Source: RGIG5579 sp045602025
Lineage (GTDB): Bacteria > Bacillota > Clostridia > Oscillospirales > SIG627
Assembly: GCA_045602025.1 (NCBI GenBank)
Contig: JAZSAT010000038.1
Span: 1-64,000 of the forward strand
DNA: 64,000 nucleotides
Reading direction: 5' to 3'
The notes below the pieces were generated by a model, which saw only the letters and a list, made by a program, of their open reading frames with translations, was not told the origin of the DNA and did not search any database. Of this stretch, positions 49,840 to 56,988 are shown piece by piece. Each line of letters begins with the position of its first letter. Positions within the stretch are counted from its first letter, which is position 1. The position numbers and the translations under genes are program-made.

Positions 49840-50841
49840 ATGGTTAAATTTGAAGGTTACGAAAGAAGAATTGATAAAATCAATGAATGCCTCAAAGAGT
49901 ACGGCATTGCTTCTTTGGAAGAAGCTCAGAAGATCTGCTTGGATCTGGGCGTTGATGTTGACGCACTTGTAAAAGGCGTACAGCCCATCGCATTTGAAAA
50001 TGCTTCCTGGGCATATACCCTCGGTGCTGCAATCGCAGTAAAGAAGGGTGTGAAAGATGCTGCTGAGGCTGCCGAAGCAATCGGTATCGGTCTCCAGGCA
50101 TTCTGTATCCACGGCTCCGTTGCTGAAACCAGAAATGTAGGTCTCGGCCACGGTAATCTGGCTGCTATGCTTCTCAGAGAAGAGACCAAGTGCTTCTGCT
50201 TCCTGGCAGGTCACGAGTCCTTCGCAGCTGCAGAAGGCGCAATCGGTATTGCAAAGACCGCAAACAAGGTTCGTAAAGAGCCCCTCCAGATCATCCTGAA
50301 CGGTCTCGGCAAGGACGCTGCTCACATTATCAGTAGAATCAACGGCTTCACCTATGTGCAGACCGAGTTTGATTTCACCGAGAACAAGCTGAATGTAATC
50401 AAGTCCAAGGCTTATTCCGACGGCGAAAGAGCAAAGGTTCGTTGCTACGGTTCTAACGACGTTCTGGAAGGTGTTGCAATCATGCAGCACGAGTCTGTTG
50501 ACGTATCCATCACCGGTAACTCCACCAACCCCACCAGATTCCAGCACCCCGTTGCAGGTACCTATAAGAAGTGGGCGATCGAAAACGGCAAGAAGTACTT
50601 CTCCGTAGCTTCCGGCGGCGGTACCGGCAGAACCCTCCATCCCGATAACATGGCTGCAGGCCCTGCTTCCTACGGTATGACCGATACCATGGGCCGTATG
50701 CACGGCGATGCTCAGTTCGCAGGTTCCTCCTCCGTTCCCGCCCATGTTGAAATGATGGGTCTGATCGGCGCAGGTAACAACCCCATGGTAGGTATGACGG
50801 TTGCAGTAGCAGTTGAGATCTCCATGGCTCTGAACAAATAA
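49840..50841 (+). CDS. GGGtGRT protein of unknown function
   Basis: A 333-residue soluble protein named for its motif, here SGGGTGRT at residues 258-265. Other strongly patterned segments are GLQAFCIHGSVAETRNVGLGHGNLAAMLL, FLAGHESFAAAEGA and GNSTNPTRFQHPVAGTYKKWA, rich in Gly, His and Asn as in an enzyme active site. The biochemical function is not known. AGTAAGGAGGCATAACG precedes the ATG. It follows the NifU-like gene closely and closes the operon with a strong terminator. High codon bias suggests abundance. Confidence 0.9.
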   Translation: MVKFEGYERRIDKINECLKEYGIASLEEAQKICLDLGVDVDALVKGVQPIAFENASWAYTLGAAIAVKKGVKDAAEAAEAIGIGLQAFCIHGSVAETRNVGLGHGNLAAMLLREETKCFCFLAGHESFAAAEGAIGIAKTANKVRKEPLQIILNGLGKDAAHIISRINGFTYVQTEFDFTENKLNVIKSKAYSDGERAKVRCYGSNDVLEGVAIMQHESVDVSITGNSTNPTRFQHPVAGTYKKWAIENGKKYFSVASGGGTGRTLHPDNMAAGPASYGMTDTMGRMHGDAQFAGSSSVPAHVEMMGLIGAGNNPMVGMTVAVAVEISMALNK

Positions 50842-50855
50842 GGCTTATATAAATG

Positions 50856-50889
50856 AAAAAGAACTGTCCTGTCGGACAGTTCTTTTTTT
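50856..50889. terminator. Terminator after the GGGtGRT gene; left copy of a direct repeat
   Basis: The stem AAAAAGAACTGTCC/GGACAGTTCTTTTT has loop TGTC. The same 35-base sequence with one base changed recurs at 52026-52060. Confidence 0.92.
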
Positions 50890-50921
50890 CGAAAAATATT
50901 GGGTATAGACGTCTTTTTTTA

Positions 50922-51650
50922 TCAAACTTCCAAATCAGTAAAACAGGATGGACAGCATATCTCTTTACAACCGTCAGGCAATTCAAACTCGGCTCCACAC
51001 CGAGGACAAACACCGATAGAAGCGGCCTTCACAGGCTTGCACATGCGTTTTTCATTGGTAATCTTCTCTCCACGCTTCACCCTATCATTATTTTCTGATT
51101 CGTTCTCCTCGGAAGAAACGCATTCCATGTGTTTTTGAATCATTTGATCAATGGTCGCAGCTGCTTCTTCTGCATCATCCAAGCAAAGCTCTATAACACC
51201 GGTTCTGTGATAAACAGAAAAGTTCGTCCTTTTCCATTTTGGAATGCTTTCCTCATAATCAATCTTCTGAATATCGGTATATTCCAATCGAATAGAATTT
51301 TTGATAGGGGGCTTTCTTTCAGAAGTCTGGGAATTATAGATAATCAAAATATGAGATTTGTATACTTCCAAGCAGGACAACTCTACCCCTTGCAAAGCAT
51401 TTGCAGCAGTCATCGCATCAAAAATACAAATTCCAAACATAATAATTAAGAATAATATCCAAAACACGCTATACTGTTGCTCATCTGTCATACTACCATT
51501 GATCAGACTGTTAAAATCAGGAATCTCAAATTTAAAAAAATTCCCAGAAAACGCAAGACCGAACGCAGGAAGCGCTGCTAAAAGCAATGAATTTTTTCTT
51601 CTCTTGCTATAGAAATTATACACTGTCCCATTATAAGTAAACTTTTTCAT
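50922..51650 (-). CDS. Membrane protein with C-terminal zinc ribbon
   Basis: A 242-residue protein with two membrane helices (about residues 22-42 and 62-84), a central soluble domain and a C-terminal zinc ribbon (VCPRCGAEFEL ... CCPSC). No family recognised. Composition is AT-rich and unlike the high-bias genes to its left. AAGGAGGGGAC precedes the ATG at 51650. It is divergent from an XRE regulator, and one of two palindromic operators covers its transcription start. Confidence 0.82.
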   Translation of the reverse strand: MKKFTYNGTVYNFYSKRRKNSLLLAALPAFGLAFSGNFFKFEIPDFNSLINGSMTDEQQYSVFWILFLIIMFGICIFDAMTAANALQGVELSCLEVYKSHILIIYNSQTSERKPPIKNSIRLEYTDIQKIDYEESIPKWKRTNFSVYHRTGVIELCLDDAEEAAATIDQMIQKHMECVSSEENESENNDRVKRGEKITNEKRMCKPVKAASIGVCPRCGAEFELPDGCKEICCPSCFTDLEV

Positions 51651-51660
51651 GTCCCCTCCT

Positions 51661-51733
51661 TAGTACTTATAAGTACTACAAAAGTAGAATATCATATTTT
51701 TGTGGTAAAGTCAAGTAGTACTATTCTGTACTA
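51661..51733. promoter_or_regulatory. Paired operators TAGTAC-N6-GTACTA
   Basis: TAGTAC TTATAA GTACTA lies at 51661-51678 (fully palindromic) and TAGTAC TATTCT GTACTA at 51716-51733. The first covers the start of the minus-strand transcript, the second sits just before its -35 box and the ribosome site of the XRE gene. They are probable binding sites of the XRE protein at 51753. Confidence 0.85.
51686..51714 (-). promoter_or_regulatory. Promoter of the zinc-ribbon membrane protein gene
   Basis: TTGACT (51709-51714), 17 bases, TATTCT (51686-51691) on the minus strand, bracketed by the two operators. Confidence 0.68.
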
Positions 51734-51752
51734 TCAAAGGAGGACTTCTTTT

Positions 51753-52007
51753 TTGTATTTAAAAAGATTGCGGGATCTGCGAGAAGATCACGACCGGAAA
51801 CAAACCCAAATTGCCGATTACCTCGGCATCCAGCAGACCGTTTACTCACGATACGAAAGAGGATTTCAAACAATTCCCTTGGAATTTTTGATTCGATTAG
51901 CTGACTATTACGGCGTTTCTACAGACTATATTCTGGAACGAACAGACGATCCCCGAATCATAACCAACAAATCAAAGAGTGATTTACACCTTCATAAAAA
52001 GGATTAA
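51753..52007 (+). CDS. XRE-family transcriptional regulator
   Basis: An 84-residue Cro/CI-type repressor. The helix-turn-helix is at about residues 5-62 (TQIADYLGIQQTVYSRYERG ... YYGVSTDYILERTDDP). The start is a TTG at 51753 with AAAGGAGG nine bases upstream; an ATG at 51702 would run through the operators and has no ribosome site. It is divergent from the membrane zinc-ribbon gene, and the two form a compact module between two near-identical terminator repeats. Confidence 0.88.
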   Translation: MYLKRLRDLREDHDRKQTQIADYLGIQQTVYSRYERGFQTIPLEFLIRLADYYGVSTDYILERTDDPRIITNKSKSDLHLHKKD

Positions 52008-52025
52008 TTCCGGCAAAGCCAAAAC

Positions 52026-52059
52026 AAAAAGAACTGTCCTTTCGGACAGTTCTTTTTTT
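52026..52059. terminator. Terminator after the XRE gene; right copy of a direct repeat
   Basis: The stem AAAAAGAACTGTCC/GGACAGTTCTTTTT has loop TTTC. It is identical over 34 of 35 bases to the terminator at 50856 and also serves the convergent gene ending at 52060. Confidence 0.92.
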
Positions 52060-53376
52060 CTACAAAATAGCCTTCGAATATTCCTCCATAAGTCCCAGAT
52101 CCCAAAGAAGGCGGGAAAGCACATACTTATCCCGAATATCTCCCGTAAAGCGGAAGGTATCGGGGGTGAGAGTATTTTGAATGCCGATCTCTTCGGGAGT
52201 CATGGGAAGGGAGATCTTTTTATAAAGGGCAGCAAGCTCTTCCTGCGAGGGTACCTCCTCCCGAATGATCTCTACGATCTTCTCCCAATGGGACAAAATG
52301 GCATCCAGCCTCTTTTCGTGGAGGGCAGGATCGTACTTTTTCTCTTTTTTCTCCAAGGCGATCATGGGCTCCGCACTGCTGCCAAGGAATGCGCGAAGTG
52401 CCTTGTTGTGCTCCTCTAAGGAATAATTCCTCGCGTGATTAAGTGCCTTTTCTCTGTCGGGCGTTTCGCTGAGAAGCTTTGCATAAAGGCGGGCAGCGAT
52501 GAGTGTACCCACCGCACACTGAAGACCGTGAAGCTCATAGGGCTCCCCTCTCTCCAGGGCTCGCATTTCCCAAACATGGGAAATATAATGCTCCACACCG
52601 GAAGCAGGACGGGATACCCCCGCAAAGGACATTGCCATTCCGCCTAAAACAAGCCCCTCGAATACCGCCTCTACCGCCGCATCTTCGCGGGCAAGAAGGC
52701 CTTCGGCGTTGGAAGTGCATTTTTGTAATGCTTTGCGCACAAGATCTGCAATTTCCTCGCAGTAGTATTCCCCCGTTACAAGATGCCCGATCCGCCATTC
52801 GCAAATACTGATATACTTTGCCAGCATATCACCAAGACCGGAGCGCAGCATTTTCATCGGCGCGTTTTTCAAAATATCCGTATCTCCAATGATAACCGAG
52901 GCACAGCGGGAGGGCAGGGAGACCTTCACACCGCCCCGCACCATAGAAGAGGTTTCCGAGGCAAAGCCGTCCATAGAGGGAGCCGTTGCCACCGTGATCA
53001 GGGTTTTATCTGCCGCAAAACAAAGAAGCTTTGCCAGATCTCCGATGACACCGCTGCCGATGGCGATCACACAGTCACAGGAAGGGGTAAAATGCATAAC
53101 CACTTCCCCCATCGCCTCTTCACTGGGCTCGGGATTCTTTTTGGATAAAATACATTCGGAATATAAAATTCCCTTTTCGGAAAGAATCTTTTTTACCTTC
53201 TCCCCTGCTGCCCTTTCGGTGTTAGGGTCAGAGAGAAGATATGGCTTTTTAAGTCCCCTTTTATTAAGAACATCGGGGAGGGATTGAAGGACACCCTTGC
53301 CCGACAGGATCTCTTCTACACGGCTTTCGTGCATTTTTCCGCATACCTTGCACGGATTTTGAAACTGAAATTTCAT
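52060..53376 (-). CDS. sn-Glycerol-1-phosphate dehydrogenase (AraM/EgsA type)
   Basis: A 438-residue NAD(P)- and metal-dependent dehydrogenase of the iron-alcohol-dehydrogenase/DHQS-like superfamily that reduces DHAP to sn-glycerol 1-phosphate. VIAIGSGVIGDLAK is the nucleotide-binding loop, TAPSMDGFAS and GLGDMLAK follow, and SGVEHYISHVWEM with ELHGLQCAVGT holds the metal-binding residues. In Bacillus AraM leads to archaeal-type glycerolipids (heptaprenylglyceryl phosphate). A C-terminal extension of about 60 residues is present. GAGAGGAAAGCAA precedes the ATG at 53376. Confidence 0.9.
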   Translation of the reverse strand: MKFQFQNPCKVCGKMHESRVEEILSGKGVLQSLPDVLNKRGLKKPYLLSDPNTERAAGEKVKKILSEKGILYSECILSKKNPEPSEEAMGEVVMHFTPSCDCVIAIGSGVIGDLAKLLCFAADKTLITVATAPSMDGFASETSSMVRGGVKVSLPSRCASVIIGDTDILKNAPMKMLRSGLGDMLAKYISICEWRIGHLVTGEYYCEEIADLVRKALQKCTSNAEGLLAREDAAVEAVFEGLVLGGMAMSFAGVSRPASGVEHYISHVWEMRALERGEPYELHGLQCAVGTLIAARLYAKLLSETPDREKALNHARNYSLEEHNKALRAFLGSSAEPMIALEKKEKKYDPALHEKRLDAILSHWEKIVEIIREEVPSQEELAALYKKISLPMTPEEIGIQNTLTPDTFRFTGDIRDKYVLSRLLWDLGLMEEYSKAIL

Positions 53377-53408
53377 TTGCTTTCCTCTCATTCTCATTTT
53401 ACAAAACC

Positions 53409-53437
53409 ATTATAAAGCACCCCGATTAAAATTACAA
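53409..53437 (-). promoter_or_regulatory. Promoter of the glycerol-1-phosphate dehydrogenase gene
   Basis: TTGTAA (53432-53437), 17 bases, TATAAT (53409-53414) on the minus strand. Confidence 0.75.
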
Positions 53438-53456
53438 TCTTTTTCTCTCAATACAA

Positions 53457-53485
53457 TTGCTTTTACGGCCAAACCATAGTAAAAT
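53457..53485 (+). promoter_or_regulatory. Promoter of the SLOG-family gene
   Basis: TTGCTT, 17 bases, TAAAAT, 16 bases upstream of the ATG at 53502. Confidence 0.65.
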
Positions 53486-53501
53486 AAATCGAGGTGATCG
53501 G

Positions 53502-53864
53502 ATGATAAAAAGAATCGTCATTGCAGGAAGCAGAGATTATAACGATTATAAAGAAGCAGAGGCATTTATCAAACAGTGCCTGGAAGCATTAAAGCCCTTT
53601 CAAAAGCTTATTATTCTGTCCGGCGGTTGCACCGGTGCTGATCAATTGGGAGAACGCTTTGCAAAAGAAAACGGCTACCTGATCGAACTGCATAAAGCCA
53701 AATGGGCCGAATACGGAAAAGCCGCCGGTCCCATCAGAAACCGCAAAATGGCAGAGAATTGTGATGCCGTCATTTGTTTTTGGGATCAAAAAAGCAGAGG
53801 CACCGCCTCTATGATCTCCTTTGCAAAAAAATACGAAAAATCCGTTTTCATCAAACAGATATAA
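53502..53864 (+). CDS. SLOG-family (YspA/DUF2493-like) nucleotide-binding protein
   Basis: A 120-residue Rossmann-like protein. IVIAGSRDYNDY at the start and ILSGGCTGADQLGERFA in the middle form the nucleotide-binding site of the SLOG superfamily; GPIRNRKMAENCDAVICFWD completes the fold. Relatives sense ADP-ribose-type or nucleotide ligands, often near mobile or defence genes, and none are obvious here. GAGGTGATCGG precedes the ATG. Confidence 0.85.
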   Translation: MIKRIVIAGSRDYNDYKEAEAFIKQCLEALKPFQKLIILSGGCTGADQLGERFAKENGYLIELHKAKWAEYGKAAGPIRNRKMAENCDAVICFWDQKSRGTASMISFAKKYEKSVFIKQI

Positions 53865-53949
53865 AACCTTTTGTTTTTCAAAATCCGTAACCGTTCTCTT
53901 TCGGTCGTTGTTGAACAAAAGAAGACAACACCTATTTGATTCGCCTTTT

Positions 53950-53981
53950 CCGCTAACGAAATCGTTAGCGGATCTTTTTTT
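53950..53981 (+). terminator. Terminator of the SLOG-family gene
   Basis: A 10-bp stem CCGCTAACGA/TCGTTAGCGG with loop AA is followed by ATC and T7. Confidence 0.85.
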
Positions 53982-54009
53982 GCAAAAAATTTCATAAAAA
54001 AGAAAAAAT

Positions 54010-54025
54010 ACGGAAGTCCTTCCGT
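54010..54025. repeat. Short perfect inverted repeat upstream of XRE gene
   Basis: ACGGAAG TC CTTCCGT lies about 45 bases before the GTG start at 54072. It could be an operator of that regulator; a single copy is present, unlike the other two XRE modules in the window. Confidence 0.45.
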
Positions 54026-54071
54026 GGAATCGACAGGAAATATCATCTAAAATGTCTTCCAGGGGGGAACC

Positions 54072-54311
54072 GTGTCAGATTTATACGATACCAAATACAT
54101 CGCAGAAAATGTATACCTTTTGCGAAAACAAACACTTCACCTTTCTCAAGAGGCCTTCAGCGAAAAAACAAACCTCTCCAAGGATACCATCAGCAATATT
54201 GAGCGAGGCGTATACCGCCCCAACATCGACACCCTGGTCAGCATTTCCAATGCTACCGGTGTTTCCATTGACTACTTTCTTCAAAAACCGCAAGGAAAGG
54301 ACCAAGTATGA
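54072..54311 (+). CDS. XRE-family transcriptional regulator
   Basis: A 79-residue repressor-type HTH protein (SQEAFSEKTNLSKDTISNIERG ... TGVSIDYFLQ). It starts with GTG at 54072, preceded by AGGGGGGAACC. Its stop overlaps the ATG of the next small gene (ATGA). No effector domain. Confidence 0.88.
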   Translation: MSDLYDTKYIAENVYLLRKQTLHLSQEAFSEKTNLSKDTISNIERGVYRPNIDTLVSISNATGVSIDYFLQKPQGKDQV

Positions 54312-54535
54312 TAAAAACCACCTACCGCCTCCGGGAGGATGCCGCCTTCGATGAGCAAGGAAACAAAATTTCCGTTTACGGCATCAACGCGTTTTCTCAA
54401 AAGAAAATACGCTCTTCCTACCCCGACCTTTTTATCGATCGGGAAAAAGCCGAAAGCTTTGTATCGCTTTGCAACCGTTCCCACCTTGCCCCCACGCATC
54501 TTCCCGATGTAATAGAGGATCTTTTGTCAAAATAA
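54308..54535 (+). CDS. Small protein of DUF6514-like type
   Basis: A 75-residue cytosolic protein. YGINAF, then DREKAESFVSLCNRSHLAPTHLPDVIEDLL at the C-terminus, is a pattern I associate with small Clostridial proteins of the DUF6514 type; the family assignment is tentative and function unknown. It is translationally coupled to the XRE regulator. Confidence 0.75.
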   Translation: MIKTTYRLREDAAFDEQGNKISVYGINAFSQKKIRSSYPDLFIDREKAESFVSLCNRSHLAPTHLPDVIEDLLSK

Positions 54536-54636
54536 GAAAATTTTCGGGAAATTTTGTAACCACTCTTCCTGATTTTTTGTTGTAATATTTGGAAAAGGGC
54601 CCTTTCCAAAAAAATAAAAAATAAGGAGTTACAAAA

Positions 54637-55074
54637 ATGAAAAAATCAATCCAAAAAATCCTTTCCCTCACCCTCGCCCTCTGTTTCCTCATTACCCCCA
54701 TCGCACTCACGGCAAGTGCCGCCGAGGTACAGCCCCGCCTGAACAACACCATTTCCACCGCCACGAATATGAAGATCACCAGCGCCGGCAAAATGAACAT
54801 TTCTTATAATTATAGTGGAATTCCCGGTGTTACCACCAAAGGGGTGATCACTACCTATGTGGAAAAGCGTTTTCTCGGCATTTTCTGGACCCGCGTGGAT
54901 ATCGGCACCACCGACGATGAATGGGTCGATACCATTTACGAAGAATACTATGCCGGTTCTCGCTCCTACCAGCTTTCCGCTTCCGGCACCTACCGCGTAA
55001 CCGTACAGTATAAGATCTACGGCTCCGGCGGCGCAGCAGATGTTTTGGATTCCCAAATCACCGATTCTTATTAA
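54637..55074 (+). CDS. Secreted protein of unknown function
   Basis: A 145-residue precursor with a clear signal peptide (basic KKSIQK, hydrophobic core, ASA cleavage near residue 28). The mature 117 residues are rich in Thr, Ser, Tyr and Gly and probably all beta. There are no Cys and no anchor motif, so it is likely released or loosely bound. No family recognised. ATAAGGAGTTACAAAA precedes the ATG. Confidence 0.85.
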   Translation: MKKSIQKILSLTLALCFLITPIALTASAAEVQPRLNNTISTATNMKITSAGKMNISYNYSGIPGVTTKGVITTYVEKRFLGIFWTRVDIGTTDDEWVDTIYEEYYAGSRSYQLSASGTYRVTVQYKIYGSGGAADVLDSQITDSY

Positions 55075-55082
55075 AATAAAAC

Positions 55083-55108
55083 AAACGGGAGGAAAATTCC
55101 TCCCGTTT
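55083..55108. terminator. Terminator between secreted protein gene and anti-sigma-like gene
   Basis: The stem AAACGGGAGGAA/TTCCTCCCGTTT has a 2-base loop. T-rich flanks are better on the minus strand; it probably serves both convergent genes. Confidence 0.8.
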
Positions 55109-55130
55109 GGTCTTTTGGGAACCAAAGGCC

Positions 55131-55799
55131 TTACTTTAAGTTCTTTATGATATCTTTTAAAAATGCAATGTCCATGTTTCCCGTACAAGTGATCTGGAAA
55201 TAGTAACAATCTTTTATAAACATCGCTTGTTTTGCTTCATCCAAATCATAGATCATCACTTCTGTTCCGTCTACGATCTCTTTCTGAGCATAGTCATTTT
55301 CCGTGTCAAGATTTAGATTCAAACCATCAAACATCGCTTGATAAACCAAAATGGTATCCCCCGATGCATTTTCATAAGTTGTTGAAACAACAGACTCATC
55401 TGCTGTTCTGCTCACCTCTACAAAACCTTCCGGTACAGGGTCCAGCTCATACACCTTTTCTATCACCTTTTCCTCAGCATCCCCCTCAAAGAAATACGCG
55501 GTAAAGGTTTCATAAACCTCGGTAATGAATCTCATAATGGGCTCGCGAATGGGTTTGATGCTGCAAGCGGTAGCAAATAATATTGCCGCGGCAGCAAAGA
55601 TCACCGCAACTCGTTTACCTACCGTATTCACATATTTCCAGTATGATTTTTTCTGATTTCGAAACAGCCTCAGCATTCTTTTCATAAAAGAAGCAGAAAA
55701 GTGGTACTCGATCTCATCCTCGTTTTTCGGAATATGCTCAAACTCGGAAGAAACAACCTTGCGAATCGCTTCAAAGAATTCATTTCTTGTGATTGCCAT
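55131..55799 (-). CDS. DUF4367-type membrane protein, probable anti-sigma factor
   Basis: A 222-residue protein. The N-terminal 60 residues are cytosolic, one helix spans about residues 62-82 (VAVIFAAAAILFATACS), and the outer part contains a DUF4367-like domain (PEGFVEVSRTADESVV ... MFIKDCYYFQITC). This topology with an adjacent ECF sigma gene is typical of anti-sigma factors, but no zinc-binding anti-sigma motif is seen. The start at 55799 is chosen because AAAGGGAGATAAAACAC precedes it; it overlaps the sigma gene by 20 bases. Confidence 0.82.
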   Translation of the reverse strand: MAITRNEFFEAIRKVVSSEFEHIPKNEDEIEYHFSASFMKRMLRLFRNQKKSYWKYVNTVGKRVAVIFAAAAILFATACSIKPIREPIMRFITEVYETFTAYFFEGDAEEKVIEKVYELDPVPEGFVEVSRTADESVVSTTYENASGDTILVYQAMFDGLNLNLDTENDYAQKEIVDGTEVMIYDLDEAKQAMFIKDCYYFQITCTGNMDIAFLKDIIKNLK

Positions 55800-56376
55800 G
55801 TGTTTTATCTCCCTTTTCATCCAGCAAGCTCAAAAGCATCTTTTTCCCGCGGACAAGCTGTTGCTTTGTAGCAGAAACAGACTGAAACATTAATTTCGCC
55901 ACTTCCGAAACCGTCATTTCCATTACAAAATGGTAATAAAGAGCATCGCGATATTTTTCATTCAATGCGGCGATCCCTTTCAGTACCTTTTCATAATCCA
56001 TTTTGTTGCATACCGTTTCAAAAAAACGGTCGTCACACAGCTCCTTCTTTCCCACAGAGCTGTATTCCGGAATTTGGTCTAAAGAAATATTTGCCTTCTT
56101 TTTCTCCTTGATCATATTAAGGCTCGTGTTTTTAGTGGCTTTCAGTAAATAATTTCGCATGTCCGTATCATTTTCGATACTGCGAACCACATCAAAATTC
56201 CGGGAAGCGATCCTTTCGAAAACCGTTGCAACTGCATCCTCCGCATCTTCCTCTTTTTTCAGGTACGACATTGCAAGGCTCATCATTTGTTTGGAGTAAG
56301 AATAAAAAATATCCTCCAAAAGTTTCTGATCCTTTTCGTCATCTAAATAGGCAAGTATCAAATTGAGGTTGATCAT
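55780..56376 (-). CDS. ECF-type RNA polymerase sigma factor
   Basis: A 198-residue sigma-70 family factor with region 2 (LEDIFYSYSKQMMSLAMSYLKKEEDAEDAVATVFERI) and region 4 (LNEKYRDALYYHFVMEMTVSEVAKLMFQSVSATKQQLVRGKKML). Typical ECF layout. It overlaps the anti-sigma-like gene, so both are made together. Its own target promoter was not identified. CAGGAGAGAAGCT precedes the ATG. Confidence 0.9.
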   Translation of the reverse strand: MINLNLILAYLDDEKDQKLLEDIFYSYSKQMMSLAMSYLKKEEDAEDAVATVFERIASRNFDVVRSIENDTDMRNYLLKATKNTSLNMIKEKKKANISLDQIPEYSSVGKKELCDDRFFETVCNKMDYEKVLKGIAALNEKYRDALYYHFVMEMTVSEVAKLMFQSVSATKQQLVRGKKMLLSLLDEKGDKTHGNHKK

Positions 56377-56470
56377 AGCTTCTCTCCTGTTTACCGCTAC
56401 ATATATACAACAGTAAAAAATTAAAAAAGATTACATTTTTTCTGTTTCAATATTTTTCCGTATTTTAATA

Positions 56471-56713
56471 TCACCGGATCTCTTGTTCCAGTTCTTCAAA
56501 CAAGGGGGAATCAAAAAAAGTTAAAATCTTGATATCAAGGCCGTCACAAATCTTTTTCACAGTAGAAACCGTGGTACTGTGATTTCTTCCTATTGTAATA
56601 TTCGACAAGGTAGATTGGGTAACGCCGCTCATGTTGGAAAGCTTGTTCACGGTAATGTTTCTTTCCCGGCAAAGCTCCAAAATTCTTAATCGAACCGCTT
56701 CTCCTATCCGCAT
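56471..56713 (-). CDS. XRE-family regulator
   Basis: An 80-residue HTH protein (ITVNKLSNMSGVTQSTLSNITIG). It lacks the Arg/Glu pattern of CI-type proteins but has the typical end ICDGLDIKILTFFDS. GCGGAGGAGAAA precedes the ATG at 56713. Inverted repeats upstream (56754-56786) are probable operators. Confidence 0.88.
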   Translation of the reverse strand: MRIGEAVRLRILELCRERNITVNKLSNMSGVTQSTLSNITIGRNHSTTVSTVKKICDGLDIKILTFFDSPLFEELEQEIR

Positions 56714-56753
56714 TTTCTCCTCCGCATCGTTACTTTTTATAACGATATTACCC

Positions 56754-56786
56754 CTTTTGAGTTCAAAAGTTTAACTCTTTTGAGTT
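56754..56786. promoter_or_regulatory. Inverted repeats upstream of the XRE gene
   Basis: CTTTTGA GT TCAAAAG (56754-56769) and AACTC TTTT GAGTT (56773-56786), two palindromes with shared TTTTGAGTT elements, lie 41-73 bases upstream of the XRE start. They are probable binding sites of the regulator. Confidence 0.6.
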
Positions 56787-56874
56787 ATATGTATAGGATT
56801 GCAAGAATATGGGAGAAATATAAAGTATAATGTTTTTCTTGTAAAAGTATAGCAGAAACAGAAGAAAACATCAA

Positions 56875-56903
56875 ATAGAACAGCCGAGGGGCTGTTCTTT
56901 TTT
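56875..56903 (+). terminator. Orphan intrinsic terminator
   Basis: The stem AGAACAGCC/GGCTGTTCT has loop GAGG and T6. No plus-strand gene precedes it; the nearest upstream gene is on the minus strand. It may end a small RNA starting from a TATAAT box near 56826. Confidence 0.75.
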
Positions 56904-56928
56904 ATCTCTACTACTTTTCTTTTTTCTC

Positions 56929-56957
56929 TTGCATTTTTATACTATTTATGATATAAT
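56929..56957 (+). promoter_or_regulatory. Promoter of the sodium:solute symporter gene
   Basis: TTGCAT, 17 bases, TATAAT, 31 bases upstream of the GTG start at 56989. Confidence 0.8.
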
Positions 56958-56988
56958 GTTTTATCTTTTTTTGTTAGGAGTTGTTACA

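Noticed and set aside
49105..50745. A 546-codon open frame opposite the NifU-like and GGGtGRT genes
   Set aside because: Strong codon bias on the plus strand leaves the antisense frame open by chance; the plus-strand genes have clear motifs and ribosome sites.
50856..52060. Insertion sequence bounded by the two direct repeats
   Set aside because: No transposase or terminal inverted repeats are present, and the repeats are functional terminators; it is reported as a repeat-flanked module only.
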